In this document: positions 1-6,847 of the stretch, one piece after another | Numbering within the stretch: the first letter of the stretch is position 1 | How the letters are laid out: every line of letters begins with the position of its first letter | IMG/VR virus record: IMGVR_UViG_3300040793_000026 | Span: 1 to 44,983 of that record | DNA length: 44,983 bases | Strand: one strand, 5' to 3' | From: a virus | Translations under genes and position numbers: made by a program | The notes under the pieces: generated by a model | Told to the model about the DNA's origin: nothing | What the model saw: the letters and a program-made list of their open reading frames with translations, nothing else | Database searches by the model: none

Positions 1-56
1 AGCAACCCGGGGTCAAGCTAATCCGCGATGCTAGGCTATCGTCGGTTCTTTACGCC

Positions 57-818
57 GTGAGATCAATGCCAGGGTTGGCAAAAGACGACAAGGGCGTCAA
101 GGCGGCGTTTGCTCGCCGTAGACGGATGCGTGAACAGGCGAAATGGCTTGCTGAAAAGCTATTGAATAAAGAGCCTGATATTCACACTGTGAAGCTGACA
201 GGGCAAAACCACAATTTCGCCGACATCACTTGCTACGGCAGCGGGGGACGCGAAGTACCGTGCTCGGTCAAGCACAACAGCCGCGAAGTGGCGGGGCACC
301 GAATACGTCAAGAGAACATTGATTATCTCCCGTTCCCTGGCGAGTTGGAAACCAGCCCCCAATATCGAAACGACATACAGTCGATTCTCTGGTTCTTGGA
401 AGACCAAAAGGGGCGCTACTCCAAAAACGTCCCGCCCCAACGCACGATAGCGGAGATCGTAGCGGTCACTATCATAGAGAAAGAACTGAGGAGGCGCCAA
501 GACCTCATTCAGATATTCCGTGCCGCGTTAGGGCATACCGACCACTACCTACTCATAGGGGGAAGCGACGGCGCTATGATAGACGGGTACAACTTTCACG
601 GCTCCCTCAACTGCCGCAAAATCCCCCTGCCGCAACAGGACGTAGTTATAGAGACGCGCGGCAGCGTTCAGAAGCCGTTGCACATTATCTCTTTGACCTC
701 CTCTGGGTTTACGTTGCAGTGGCGTAGCCACATGAAAAGCAATATAAAACCCGGCGCGTTTGGTGGGTCGCTGACAGTTAGGAGCGTACCGACAGGGTTC
801 TATCGAGAGCAACAATGA
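57..818 (+). CDS. HaeIII-family restriction endonuclease-like protein
   Basis: Predicted DNA endonuclease of the PD-(D/E)xK fold. D56 followed by the strand S70-V71-K72-H73-N74 matches the 'D...SIKHN' catalytic signature I know from HaeIII-type enzymes, and family-like blocks follow in the expected order: a helical middle part, the 'GYNFHGSLN' segment near residue 178, and a C-terminal block (residues about 215-250) resembling the family's 'FRIHNA...' end. The GTG at 57 is listed; ATG at 66 is an alternative. The frame stays open to the left edge of the window with no clear Shine-Dalgarno site, so the N-terminus may lie further upstream. At 253 aa it is somewhat short for the family. Its stop overlaps the ATG of the Mom-like gene by 4 nt (ATGA), so the two are probably translationally coupled. 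No methyltransferase gene is seen nearby. The family call is from motif memory; the recognition site is unknown. Confidence 0.68.
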   Translation: MRSMPGLAKDDKGVKAAFARRRRMREQAKWLAEKLLNKEPDIHTVKLTGQNHNFADITCYGSGGREVPCSVKHNSREVAGHRIRQENIDYLPFPGELETSPQYRNDIQSILWFLEDQKGRYSKNVPPQRTIAEIVAVTIIEKELRRRQDLIQIFRAALGHTDHYLLIGGSDGAMIDGYNFHGSLNCRKIPLPQQDVVIETRGSVQKPLHIISLTSSGFTLQWRSHMKSNIKPGAFGGSLTVRSVPTGFYREQQ

Positions 819-1516
819 TTGAACTTGAATGTGTTAAGCGCACCGACCCGCGCTATAAGTCGATCCGAGACCGACACTACATCCCTAACAGCGGATGCCA
901 CGGTCAGCAACTGCATTACCTGGCGTTTGACAGCGGCGAGCTGGTCGGCATCATCAGCGGCGCCAGCGCAACGTACGACGTCGGTCCGCGCGATCGTTTT
1001 TTCGGTCTCAGCAAAAGCAAAGCGGTCAAGCAAGTGCAGCTGAACGGGATCATCAGTAACAACGTTTTCAGGCTCGAGGTGCCCGCGCCAAACAGAGCCA
1101 CGCGCATCTTGTCCGCTTGGCGCAAGCGGATCGCGTGGGACTGGGAGTACCTTTACGGCGTGAAGGTCGCCGGGTTCGAGACCTTCATTATTGAGGAACG
1201 CCGCGACGGGCAATCCGATCGACTAGGTACGCTCTACCTCGCGGACAACTGGACCTTTCTCGGGGTCACCAAGGGGAACACGAAACAACACGCCCAGGAG
1301 AAAGGGAGCGGCGGGCTAAAAGCTAAGCACACGCGCAAGACAGTGGTTCCGAAGCTGATTTACGCCATAAAGGTCAAAAAAGCCCGTTTGCCGGAGAGCT
1401 ACGAATCCTCCTGGAAAGGCAACCCTGGCTTAGCGCGCGAGCGTTCAAACAAACGTAAGTCCATGATTGGGCAGCGCAGGTCAACGCCAGCGGCCTCTCC
1501 GATTAGCCGCCGCTGA
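815..1516 (+). CDS. mom: Mom-family DNA adenine modification protein
   Basis: Looks like the phage Mu Mom family, GNAT-fold enzymes that convert adenine in DNA to N6-carbamoylmethyl-adenine and so block restriction. Conserved-looking blocks run in order: 'RHYIP...GQQLHYL' (residues 20-35), 'GIISGASATYDVGPRD' (45-60), 'NGIISNNVFRLE' (77-88), a Trp-rich 'LSAWRKRIAWDWEYLYG' (99-115) and 'FETFI' (121-125), then 'LADNWTFLGVTKGNTKQH'. Length (233 aa) fits the family. The ATG overlaps the endonuclease stop, forming a two-gene unit. In Mu, Mom protects phage DNA from host restriction; here the partner upstream is itself a predicted endonuclease, which suggests self-protection (inference). The C-terminal tail after about residue 195 is basic and poorly conserved-looking. 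Confidence 0.8.
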   Translation: MIELECVKRTDPRYKSIRDRHYIPNSGCHGQQLHYLAFDSGELVGIISGASATYDVGPRDRFFGLSKSKAVKQVQLNGIISNNVFRLEVPAPNRATRILSAWRKRIAWDWEYLYGVKVAGFETFIIEERRDGQSDRLGTLYLADNWTFLGVTKGNTKQHAQEKGSGGLKAKHTRKTVVPKLIYAIKVKKARLPESYESSWKGNPGLARERSNKRKSMIGQRRSTPAASPISRR

Positions 1517-1573
1517 TCGACGCCGAGATCCTGAACGCGGTTGGTATTGGGTACCGACCACACTAAACGGAAA

Positions 1574-1591
1574 CGCCGCCGAAAAGCGGCG
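1574..1591 (+). terminator. GC hairpin after the endonuclease-Mom pair
   Basis: CGCCGC (1574-1579) pairs with GCGGCG (1586-1591) around a CGAAAA loop, 58 nt after the Mom stop codon. There is no T-run downstream, so it is not a classical intrinsic terminator; it may protect the 3' end of the mRNA or end transcription weakly. The rest of the 1517-1715 gap holds the promoter and 5' leader listed next. Confidence 0.4.
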
Positions 1592-1624
1592 CAACAGGAA
1601 AGCAAAATAAATCGAAATAAACGC

Positions 1625-1652
1625 TTGACTGACACGTTAGCTACTGTATAAT
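1625..1652 (+). promoter_or_regulatory. sigma70-type promoter with shared TAGCTA block
   Basis: -35 TTGACT (1625-1630), 16-bp spacer, -10 TATAAT (1647-1652). The spacer contains TGACAC-GT-TAGCTA (1630-1643), a block that recurs at 11908 and 20601. Transcription would start near 1659 and run into the gene at 1716. Confidence 0.8.
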
Positions 1653-1659
1653 ACTTTCC

Positions 1660-1684
1660 ATGGTCAGGGAGCAACCCGGACCAT
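1660..1684 (+). promoter_or_regulatory. 5'-end mRNA hairpin
   Basis: ATGGTC (1660-1665) pairs with GACCAT (1679-1684), and GGG (1667-1669) with CCC (1675-1677) across an A/G mismatch, loop AGCAA. It sits exactly where transcripts from the promoter at 1625-1652 should begin, the usual position of a 5' stabilising hairpin. The function is inferred. Confidence 0.5.
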
Positions 1685-1715
1685 CAACCACAACCGCAAC
1701 CTGAGAGGAAAGACC

Positions 1716-2036
1716 ATGTTAAAGCTCCAATCCCCCGTCGTTTTTGATGTCACCACCGACGGCGACATCGCCGACAGCCTCGGCGAACTGCGCGCTAAGG
1801 CGAAAGCCATCGGAGACCGAATGAAGGAACTGGAAGGAATGCTCAAGGAGAAGCGCGTCAAGGTCGCCGAAGGCAAGCGCTTCCGGGTGGCGATCAGCTA
1901 CGATGTCGAGACGTCGCGAACCAATTGGAAGACGGTCGCCGAGTACCTCAAAGCGCCGCAGGATCTTATCGACGCCTGCACGACCGTTTCGGTCTCTGAC
2001 CGGGTGACCGTCAAGGCTCACACCAAGAAGGCGTAA
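1716..2036 (+). CDS. Conserved phage hypothetical protein (coiled coil plus C-terminal domain)
   Basis: 106 aa, function unknown. Residues about 15-50 form a charged amphipathic helix (coiled-coil-like), followed by a small beta-rich part ('KRFRVAISYDVETSR') and a helical part with 'NWKTVAEYL'. Phage proteins with this layout (an 'EGKxFR...DWKxVA' pattern) occur in early operons, but I know no function for them. It is the first gene behind the promoter at 1625-1652 and has a strong leader, AACCTGAGAGGA (1698-1709), 6 nt before the ATG. It is therefore likely well expressed early in infection. Confidence 0.8.
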   Translation: MLKLQSPVVFDVTTDGDIADSLGELRAKAKAIGDRMKELEGMLKEKRVKVAEGKRFRVAISYDVETSRTNWKTVAEYLKAPQDLIDACTTVSVSDRVTVKAHTKKA

Positions 2037-2045
2037 AACGATAAA

Positions 2046-2117
2046 GCGCAGCGCGGGCTCGGCTCCATCAGCCCGGCAGTACCAGAAAAGCCGTGATCAC
2101 TGCCTTTAGCGCTGCGC
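2046..2117 (+). ncRNA. Three-way-junction RNA fold in the 2037-2151 gap
   Basis: Perfect outer stem GCGCAGCGC (2046-2054) with GCGCTGCGC (2109-2117) encloses two hairpins: GGGCT/AGCCC (2055-2059 with 2070-2074) and GGCAGT/ACTGCC (2075-2080 with 2099-2104). A TTTA linker (2105-2108) completes the junction. The fold nearly fills the gap between two genes. It could be a structured 3'/5' UTR, a processing signal or a small RNA. It does not resemble a tRNA or any riboswitch I know, and no T-run follows. The pairing is seen directly; whether it is an RNA is inference. Confidence 0.45.
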
Positions 2118-2151
2118 CCTACTTTCAAAACCACCACACGAGACCACCACA

Positions 2152-2391
2152 ATGACAAACCTTCACGGCTTCATCGAAACCGACATCACTATCGCCCAAA
2201 AGGACGGGCGCCTGGATTTCACCGTCGATGTCGGCGTCACCCGAGTGGGCGCCGGGTCGATTGAGCTACCGGACCGTCCTACCCCGGAGCAGGTCGCCGA
2301 AGCGATCGGCGACATCGTCACCCGAGCGGTCAAGATCGCCCCGAACCCGAACTTCAGCATCGAGCTGCGCAGCGCTACGGTGCTGAAGTAG
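2152..2391 (+). CDS. Small hypothetical protein
   Basis: 79 aa, unrecognised. The predicted structure is two N-terminal beta strands ('ETDITIAQKDGRLDFTVDVG'), a helix ('TPEQVAEAIGDIVTRAV') and a final strand ('FSIELRSATVLK'), a compact alpha/beta fold. The ATG lies 14 nt behind a diverged leader (CACGAGACC at about 2136). It sits between the coiled-coil protein at 1716 and the 687-aa protein at 2428 and is probably co-transcribed with both. Confidence 0.7.
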   Translation: MTNLHGFIETDITIAQKDGRLDFTVDVGVTRVGAGSIELPDRPTPEQVAEAIGDIVTRAVKIAPNPNFSIELRSATVLK

Positions 2392-2427
2392 TCACCCATC
2401 AATTCCGCCAGACCTGAGAGGACTCCC

Positions 2428-4491
2428 ATGTCTACCGATCAATTCACGCTGTTCGCCGATAACGTCCGCCGATCCGCCGACCGCATTATGAGCGGTACGC
2501 CCTACGTCGCTGACGTGTCCGGTGACGATCTTTGGACCACCTACCTCGGTGCGTTCCCGCCCGGTACTGACCCGCTGTTCCGCGAGCGTACCGAGCACGA
2601 TTGCTCCTGCTGCAGGGGCTTCATCAAGCAGATGGGCAACGTTGTTGCGATCACGCCTGCCTTGACCCTGGAGACCATCTGGTCCGGCTACGATCGTCTG
2701 CCCGAGCCCTACCGTACCGTCGCGAAGGCGCTGCATGATCTCGTCTCCCAGGCGGCGATCCGCACGGTGTTCTTCTCGAAGGAGCGCAAGGCCGGCGCGG
2801 AGGTCACGTACGAGGCAGCCGACGGCGGCGAGATCGCATGGCATCACTTCCATTGTGAGATCCCGCGCGCACGGTTCGCGCCTATCCCGCGCAACAAGCA
2901 GGGGCCGATCGAGACCAATGCTGGAGTCATCGCGCGGACGCTGGCGGAGATCAACAGCACGCACATCCGCACGCTGCTCGAGCTGATCGACAACGGACTG
3001 TACCGTGGCGCACAGAACAGAGACTCTGTGCAGGCGCTACTCGACGCTAGCATCGCCTACGAGGCGTTGCCGTCGGGCTCTTGGCAGCGTGAGCGCTACG
3101 TCTGGAGCCGCGTGTTCGACCACCGTCTGCTACTGCGCAACAGCTCGATCGGCACGCTGCTCGTGAGCATCTCGGAAGCCGTGAACCTCGACGACGCCGT
3201 CCGGGTCTATGAGCGGATCGTCGCACCGGGCAACTATCAGCGCTCGTCGGCAGCGATCAGCGCAATGATGGTCAGCAAGGCGCAAGACACGATCACCGAG
3301 CTTGGCCTGCTGGATAGCCTGCCGCGCCGCCTAGCGACTGAGGCGGACCTGAGCGTCGCCGACGTGCTGTTCGTCAATCGCTCGACCGCGCCTAAGATGC
3401 GCCAGACGATCGATGACATTCTCGCCGGCGATATCGCTGCTCCGCGTCGGCGCCGCCCGACTGCCACGCACGGAGAGATCGTGCCGATCCAGCACCTGCC
3501 GCAGGTGCTCCAGGAGCGCGAGTGCCGGAAGCTGGAGGTGCTGTTCCAACCGCCGTTGGTCAGCAACCTGGTCACGTTGACCACCGCCCAGAACCCGGAG
3601 GCGCCGTCGCTGCTGGCATGGGGCTCGCCCATCGCGTGGTCCTACCGGGGCGGCGTCACGGACTCGATCAAGGAGCGCGTGAAGCGTGCCGGAGGTAACG
3701 TCACCGGCTGGGGACGGGTCAGCTTGTCGTGGCACAACACCGACGACCTGGACCTGCACGTTCTCTACTTTCCGGCGAATAATTCCGGGAGGCAAGAGCA
3801 CATCTTCTACCACGACAAGCGGGGGGAGTTGAGCAAAGGCGAGTTAGACGTCGACATGAACGTAGCCAAGCCCGTCAGGAATGCTGTCGAGAACGTCACT
3901 TGGCAGAAGGTCATGCCCGATGGCGACTACCGCATCGCGGTCGTCAACTTCACGCGTCGCGAGCGCATCGACTCCGGCTTCGAGATCGAGATCGAGATCG
4001 ATGGGCAGACGCGCCACCTGTCGATGGTCGAGTCGCCAAGGACGTCAGGAGCGACCGCCAAAGTAGCCGTGATGACCATCAAAGGCGGTGAGGTCACGGA
4101 CTTCCGGGTTGAGCGAGGCGTCTCCGAGACCAGTGGTCCGGCGGTAGCGGAACAGTGGGGTCTCGCCCTCGACGCCTACCACGAGGTCAACATCATCACG
4201 TTGAGCCCGAACTACTGGCGCGGGAAAGCCAGTGGCAACAAGCACTGGATGCTGCTGATCGACAAGTGCCGGACCGACGAGACCGTGCCGGGATTCTATA
4301 ACGAGTTCCTGCGCCCGGACCTCCGAGAGCATCGCAAGGTATTCGAGGTGCTCGCCGGGCGGATGGCGATCCAGCCCACTGCGGAGCAGCTTAGCGGACT
4401 GGGCTTCGCCGAGACGCGTGATGCGACGATCCACCTGCGGACCGATGGTCGACCGCTGACCGTCATTGTCGACCCGAAACAAGCGGTCTAG
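2428..4491 (+). CDS. Large phage protein with DUF2135-like beta domain
   Basis: 687 aa, function unknown. The N-terminal part carries 'RERTEHDCSCCRGFI' (residues about 53-67), a Cys/His cluster that may bind metal, seen in other phage hypotheticals of similar size. The long middle is helical. Residues about 426-560 resemble DUF2135/YfaP-type domains: 'LSWHNTDDLDLHV', then an 'HIFYHDKRG' strand, a 'VDMNVAKP' segment and 'PDGDYRIAVVNF'. The C-terminal part has 'ASGNKHWMLLIDKC'. The leader ACCTGAGAGGA (2412-2422) lies 5 nt before the ATG. Its position in the early block suggests a role in host takeover or DNA metabolism rather than structure, but nothing shows this directly. Confidence 0.75.
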   Translation: MSTDQFTLFADNVRRSADRIMSGTPYVADVSGDDLWTTYLGAFPPGTDPLFRERTEHDCSCCRGFIKQMGNVVAITPALTLETIWSGYDRLPEPYRTVAKALHDLVSQAAIRTVFFSKERKAGAEVTYEAADGGEIAWHHFHCEIPRARFAPIPRNKQGPIETNAGVIARTLAEINSTHIRTLLELIDNGLYRGAQNRDSVQALLDASIAYEALPSGSWQRERYVWSRVFDHRLLLRNSSIGTLLVSISEAVNLDDAVRVYERIVAPGNYQRSSAAISAMMVSKAQDTITELGLLDSLPRRLATEADLSVADVLFVNRSTAPKMRQTIDDILAGDIAAPRRRRPTATHGEIVPIQHLPQVLQERECRKLEVLFQPPLVSNLVTLTTAQNPEAPSLLAWGSPIAWSYRGGVTDSIKERVKRAGGNVTGWGRVSLSWHNTDDLDLHVLYFPANNSGRQEHIFYHDKRGELSKGELDVDMNVAKPVRNAVENVTWQKVMPDGDYRIAVVNFTRRERIDSGFEIEIEIDGQTRHLSMVESPRTSGATAKVAVMTIKGGEVTDFRVERGVSETSGPAVAEQWGLALDAYHEVNIITLSPNYWRGKASGNKHWMLLIDKCRTDETVPGFYNEFLRPDLREHRKVFEVLAGRMAIQPTAEQLSGLGFAETRDATIHLRTDGRPLTVIVDPKQAV

Positions 4492-4527
4492 CCCGCTACC
4501 TAACCACAACCACGAGAGACGAGAACG

Positions 4528-4914
4528 ATGAACTACGAAAACGCAATCCGCCGGCAATACCGCTTCATGGCCCCGGGCGTGGGCTCGGTCACCCTCGAGG
4601 ATCTCTGGCAACTGCAGCTGGAGACCCTGGACTCGACCGGTATCCGCCTGCGCAACGAGGTTGAGACCCTGAACGAGTCAAGCTTCCTGCGGCGCAAGCC
4701 GAACCCAAAGGCGGCGGAGGCTGCCGAGAAGCTGGAGATCGTCAAGCACATCATCGAGGTGCGCCTGGCTGAGCAGGACGCACGCACGCAAGCCGAGCTG
4801 CGCCGCAGCAAAGCCGCTGAGCTGCGCGAGATCCTGCGCGACAAGAAAGCCGAGGAGATGCGCGGCATGACCGCTGAGCAACTGGAAGCGCGGATCGCCG
4901 AGCTGGAGCAGTAA
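4528..4914 (+). CDS. Conserved phage coiled-coil protein
   Basis: 128 aa. A short N-terminal domain ('GSVTLEDLWQLQLE', residues about 19-32) is followed by a long charged helix from about residue 60 to the end, rich in Glu, Arg and Ala (coiled coil, 'EEMRGMTAEQLEARIAELEQ'). Proteins of this form are common next to replication genes in siphoviruses; I know no function. The leader is a diverged CACGAGAGACGAGA before the ATG. A GC hairpin follows the stop codon. Confidence 0.75.
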   Translation: MNYENAIRRQYRFMAPGVGSVTLEDLWQLQLETLDSTGIRLRNEVETLNESSFLRRKPNPKAAEAAEKLEIVKHIIEVRLAEQDARTQAELRRSKAAELREILRDKKAEEMRGMTAEQLEARIAELEQ

Positions 4915-4925
4915 TCAGCCCAACC

Positions 4926-4945
4926 CGTGCGCGGCAACGCGCACG
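4926..4945 (+). terminator. 8-bp hairpin with GCAA tetraloop
   Basis: CGTGCGCG (4926-4933) and CGCGCACG (4938-4945) pair perfectly around GCAA, a GNRA tetraloop. It lies 11 nt after a stop codon and 25 nt before the next ATG. No T-run follows. It is a likely RNA stability or processing element rather than a strong terminator. Confidence 0.5.
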
Positions 4946-4970
4946 CATTCAACCCCGAGAGGCTATTTCA

Positions 4971-5282
4971 ATGATGAACAAACTATTCAACAAATCAACG
5001 GATGCTGAGCCGGGCCGAGACTTTAAGTTCAAGCTGGGGCATGTCGTGCGAGACCAGATAACCGGGTTCGAAGGCGTCATCGTCTGCCGGTCGCAGTGGC
5101 TGACGAACTGCAACACATACGGCGTCAAACCGCAGAAGCTGAAGGACGACGGCACGCCAATGTCTACGGAGCACTTTGATGAGCCGAACCTGATCGAGGT
5201 AGAGCCCGAGCCCCGGTTCGAGGAGGAAAGGGACACCGGTGGACCCACCAGCATGCCGCCGAGAACCAACCTCCTTTCCTAG
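4971..5282 (+). CDS. Conserved small phage protein (TGFEG motif)
   Basis: 103 aa. The core 'FKLGHVVRDQITGFEGVIV' (residues about 19-38) followed by a Cys-Asn-Tyr segment and 'HFDEPNLIEV' matches a widespread small phage protein with an SH3-like beta-barrel look ('lG..V.D..TGf.G'); no function is established to my knowledge. The first 15 residues and the Pro-rich end are variable. The leader CCCCGAGAGG (4953-4962) precedes the ATG by 8 nt. Confidence 0.75.
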   Translation: MMNKLFNKSTDAEPGRDFKFKLGHVVRDQITGFEGVIVCRSQWLTNCNTYGVKPQKLKDDGTPMSTEHFDEPNLIEVEPEPRFEEERDTGGPTSMPPRTNLLS

Positions 5283-5337
5283 GCGCCGTTTCAGGGGGAA
5301 TGGACGCCCCGCACGTCCACTACTAGAAGACACCATC

Positions 5338-5652
5338 ATGAACAAGAGAGAAGACCATATCTCTGAAGAGCTTCTTCGCACAATCGACGGCATGGCGGAG
5401 GTCACCGTCACCGCGCTGGCGCAAGTCACCGCGCTGGCGCAAGTCGCCGCTATTTCCGAACTGCCTGTTGAGCAATCGGCCGGCGTCCTCTTGGAGCGTT
5501 ACCTTTTAGCTGTTGTTTCCAACGCGTGTGCATCCTGCCCCGCTTGCGCGTTGCGTGCTCTGGCGAGTAAAGCAGCGCAAGATAACTCGCGATGCTTGGT
5601 CTGCGCGTCGCGCACCTCGGCGGAATATCTCCCCGGTCTGGATTGGCAGTAG
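5338..5652 (+). CDS. Small Cys-rich hypothetical protein with internal repeat
   Basis: 104 aa, unrecognised. The frame is open from 5239, but ATG 5338 is chosen because it avoids overlap with the previous gene and follows a weak AGAAGA purine stretch. The N-terminal half contains an in-frame 18-nt perfect tandem duplication giving VTALAQ twice. The C-terminal half has a cysteine cluster ('CASCPAC' then 'CLVC') that could bind zinc. Codon use is similar to neighbouring small genes. Confidence 0.6.
   Translation: MNKREDHISEELLRTIDGMAEVTVTALAQVTALAQVAAISELPVEQSAGVLLERYLLAVVSNACASCPACALRALASKAAQDNSRCLVCASRTSAEYLPGLDWQ
5407..5442 (+). repeat. 18-bp perfect tandem duplication
   Basis: GTCACCGCGCTGGCGCAA occurs twice back to back (5407-5424, 5425-5442) inside the gene at 5338, keeping frame and adding one VTALAQ unit. 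It is probably a replication-slippage product. Confidence 0.9.
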
Positions 5653-5658
5653 AGCAGC

Positions 5659-5982
5659 ATGCTTGATACACCGTTCACCCTGGCTGGCGTTCACCTATAC
5701 GTCAGCGTCATGATCACAGTAATAGCTATCGCATTACTGTATCTTTCCATCAACCATAAGAGGTATGACCTTTCACTACTCATAATCGTGTTGTATGTTC
5801 TGCAACTAATATTCACACCGTTACGGTACGCCGAAATTAGGCCAGACCCGGCAGCATCGTGGCGGCAGCCTCTCACAGAAGAACCCCCCGTAGAACGCGT
5901 CCATGTGCCCGCCGGTAAAGACCGGATGAAGGCGCTGGAAGCCAAAACTGAAGAAAACTGGAGAATCATCAATGAGAATTAA
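5659..5982 (+). CDS. Small membrane protein with two transmembrane segments
   Basis: 107 aa. Two hydrophobic segments are visible, residues about 9-30 (ending 'IAIALLYLSI') and 38-55 ('LSLLIIVLYVLQLIFTPL'), then a charged C-terminal tail ending in 'KALEAKTEENWRIINEN', probably helical and cytoplasmic. No family is recognised. Its end overlaps the start of the SPFH lipoprotein gene by 11 nt, so the two are probably coupled and may work together at the inner membrane. A holin role is unlikely given the early location, though not excluded. Confidence 0.7.
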   Translation: MLDTPFTLAGVHLYVSVMITVIAIALLYLSINHKRYDLSLLIIVLYVLQLIFTPLRYAEIRPDPAASWRQPLTEEPPVERVHVPAGKDRMKALEAKTEENWRIINEN

Positions 5983-6838
5983 AGCGGTCCTGTTGTGCTG
6001 CGCGGCAGCATTTACCTTGCAAGGGTGCGGCGAAGTCGTTCAGCCTGGATTCCAGGCGAAAGTCCTGACGCCTGGTGGGTACACCGAGGAGATCCTCGGG
6101 GTCGGGCGGCATTGGCCTGGATGGCGCGGCAAGCTGGTCTTCCTGGAGACCAGTACGAACACCGTGACGGAAGACATCCCGGCAAAGCTCAGCGACGGTC
6201 AAGACCTCACCGTGGACGTCCGCACCCGTGGGCGAATCGAAGGCAGTGAGGACGTGCTCAATGCCATGTTCAATACGATCAGCTTGCCCGACAACGACGT
6301 GCTGAGTTACGACCAAATCTACAGCATTTACATGCTGCCGGAGATACGCGAAGGCACGCGCGCCGCCGTCTCGAAGTTCAACGCGATGGAGGTGCCGGCG
6401 AATTACCAAGCCCTCGCCGCGTCTGTGACCGAAGAGATCAAGGCTCGCACCGAAAACTTGCCGATCGTTCTGGAATCGGTCTCTGTCGGAAAAATGGACT
6501 ACCCCCAGGTGGTGAAGGACGCCATCGACAAGGCGTCCGCGCGGCAGATGCAGGTAGCGGAGGCATTGGCGCAAGCTGAGATTGACGTGACCAAAGCAGA
6601 AGCACGGGAAAAAGTCGCGGCGGCTGAATATAAAGCCAAGATCGCCGAGGCTAACGCCATTGCCGACGGCAACAAGATCATCGCAGAATCGCTGACACCA
6701 TTGCTGCTGGAACATCGGCGATTGCAGGTAGCCGAAAGCACGATGAACAACATCAGACCGGACGAGACCGACGTGGTCTACATGCCGTTTCAGACCCTGT
6801 CTACGCCCATGAATATGGGCCACATCACCAACCCGTAG
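5972..6838 (+). CDS. SPFH/band-7 (prohibitin-like) lipoprotein
   Basis: 288 aa. The N-terminus is a lipoprotein signal: a hydrophobic stretch then L-Q-G-C with the lipidated Cys at residue 19. The mature part fits the SPFH/band-7 fold: beta strands from about residue 25 ('KVLTPGGYTEEILGVGRHW'), 'DGQDLTVDVRTRGRI', then the long alanine/glutamate-rich helix (residues about 185-235, 'AEALAQAEIDVTKAEAREK') typical of stomatin/prohibitin oligomers. Such proteins form membrane-associated rings; host HflK/HflC of this family control FtsH. A phage copy could alter membrane organisation or protease control (inference). It overlaps the membrane protein gene at 5659. A hairpin follows its stop codon. 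Confidence 0.82.
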   Translation: MRIKAVLLCCAAAFTLQGCGEVVQPGFQAKVLTPGGYTEEILGVGRHWPGWRGKLVFLETSTNTVTEDIPAKLSDGQDLTVDVRTRGRIEGSEDVLNAMFNTISLPDNDVLSYDQIYSIYMLPEIREGTRAAVSKFNAMEVPANYQALAASVTEEIKARTENLPIVLESVSVGKMDYPQVVKDAIDKASARQMQVAEALAQAEIDVTKAEAREKVAAAEYKAKIAEANAIADGNKIIAESLTPLLLEHRRLQVAESTMNNIRPDETDVVYMPFQTLSTPMNMGHITNP

Positions 6839-6847
6839 TAGAGGAGC

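Noticed and set aside
1-10. AGCAACCCGG at the window start repeats at 1670-1679, suggesting the same leader hairpin upstream of the endonuclease gene
   Set aside because: Only 10 nt are shared, the flanks differ and the left part is outside the window.
1701-1708. CTGAGAGG in leaders resembles the CTGAGA core of a TPP riboswitch
   Set aside because: Only the short core matches; none of the other conserved helices or motifs is present, and it repeats before unrelated genes at ribosome-site distance.
2046-2117. Cloverleaf-like fold considered as a tRNA gene
   Set aside because: No acceptor/anticodon/T-arm arrangement, no TTCGA-type T loop and a wrong stem order.
5239-5337. Upstream in-frame extension of the gene at 5338
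   Set aside because: It would overlap the previous gene and reads as Pro/Arg-rich shadow sequence.
5969-6823. 284-aa open frame on the - strand opposite the SPFH gene
   Set aside because: It is His/Arg/Val-rich antisense shadow; the + strand frame has a lipobox and family motifs.
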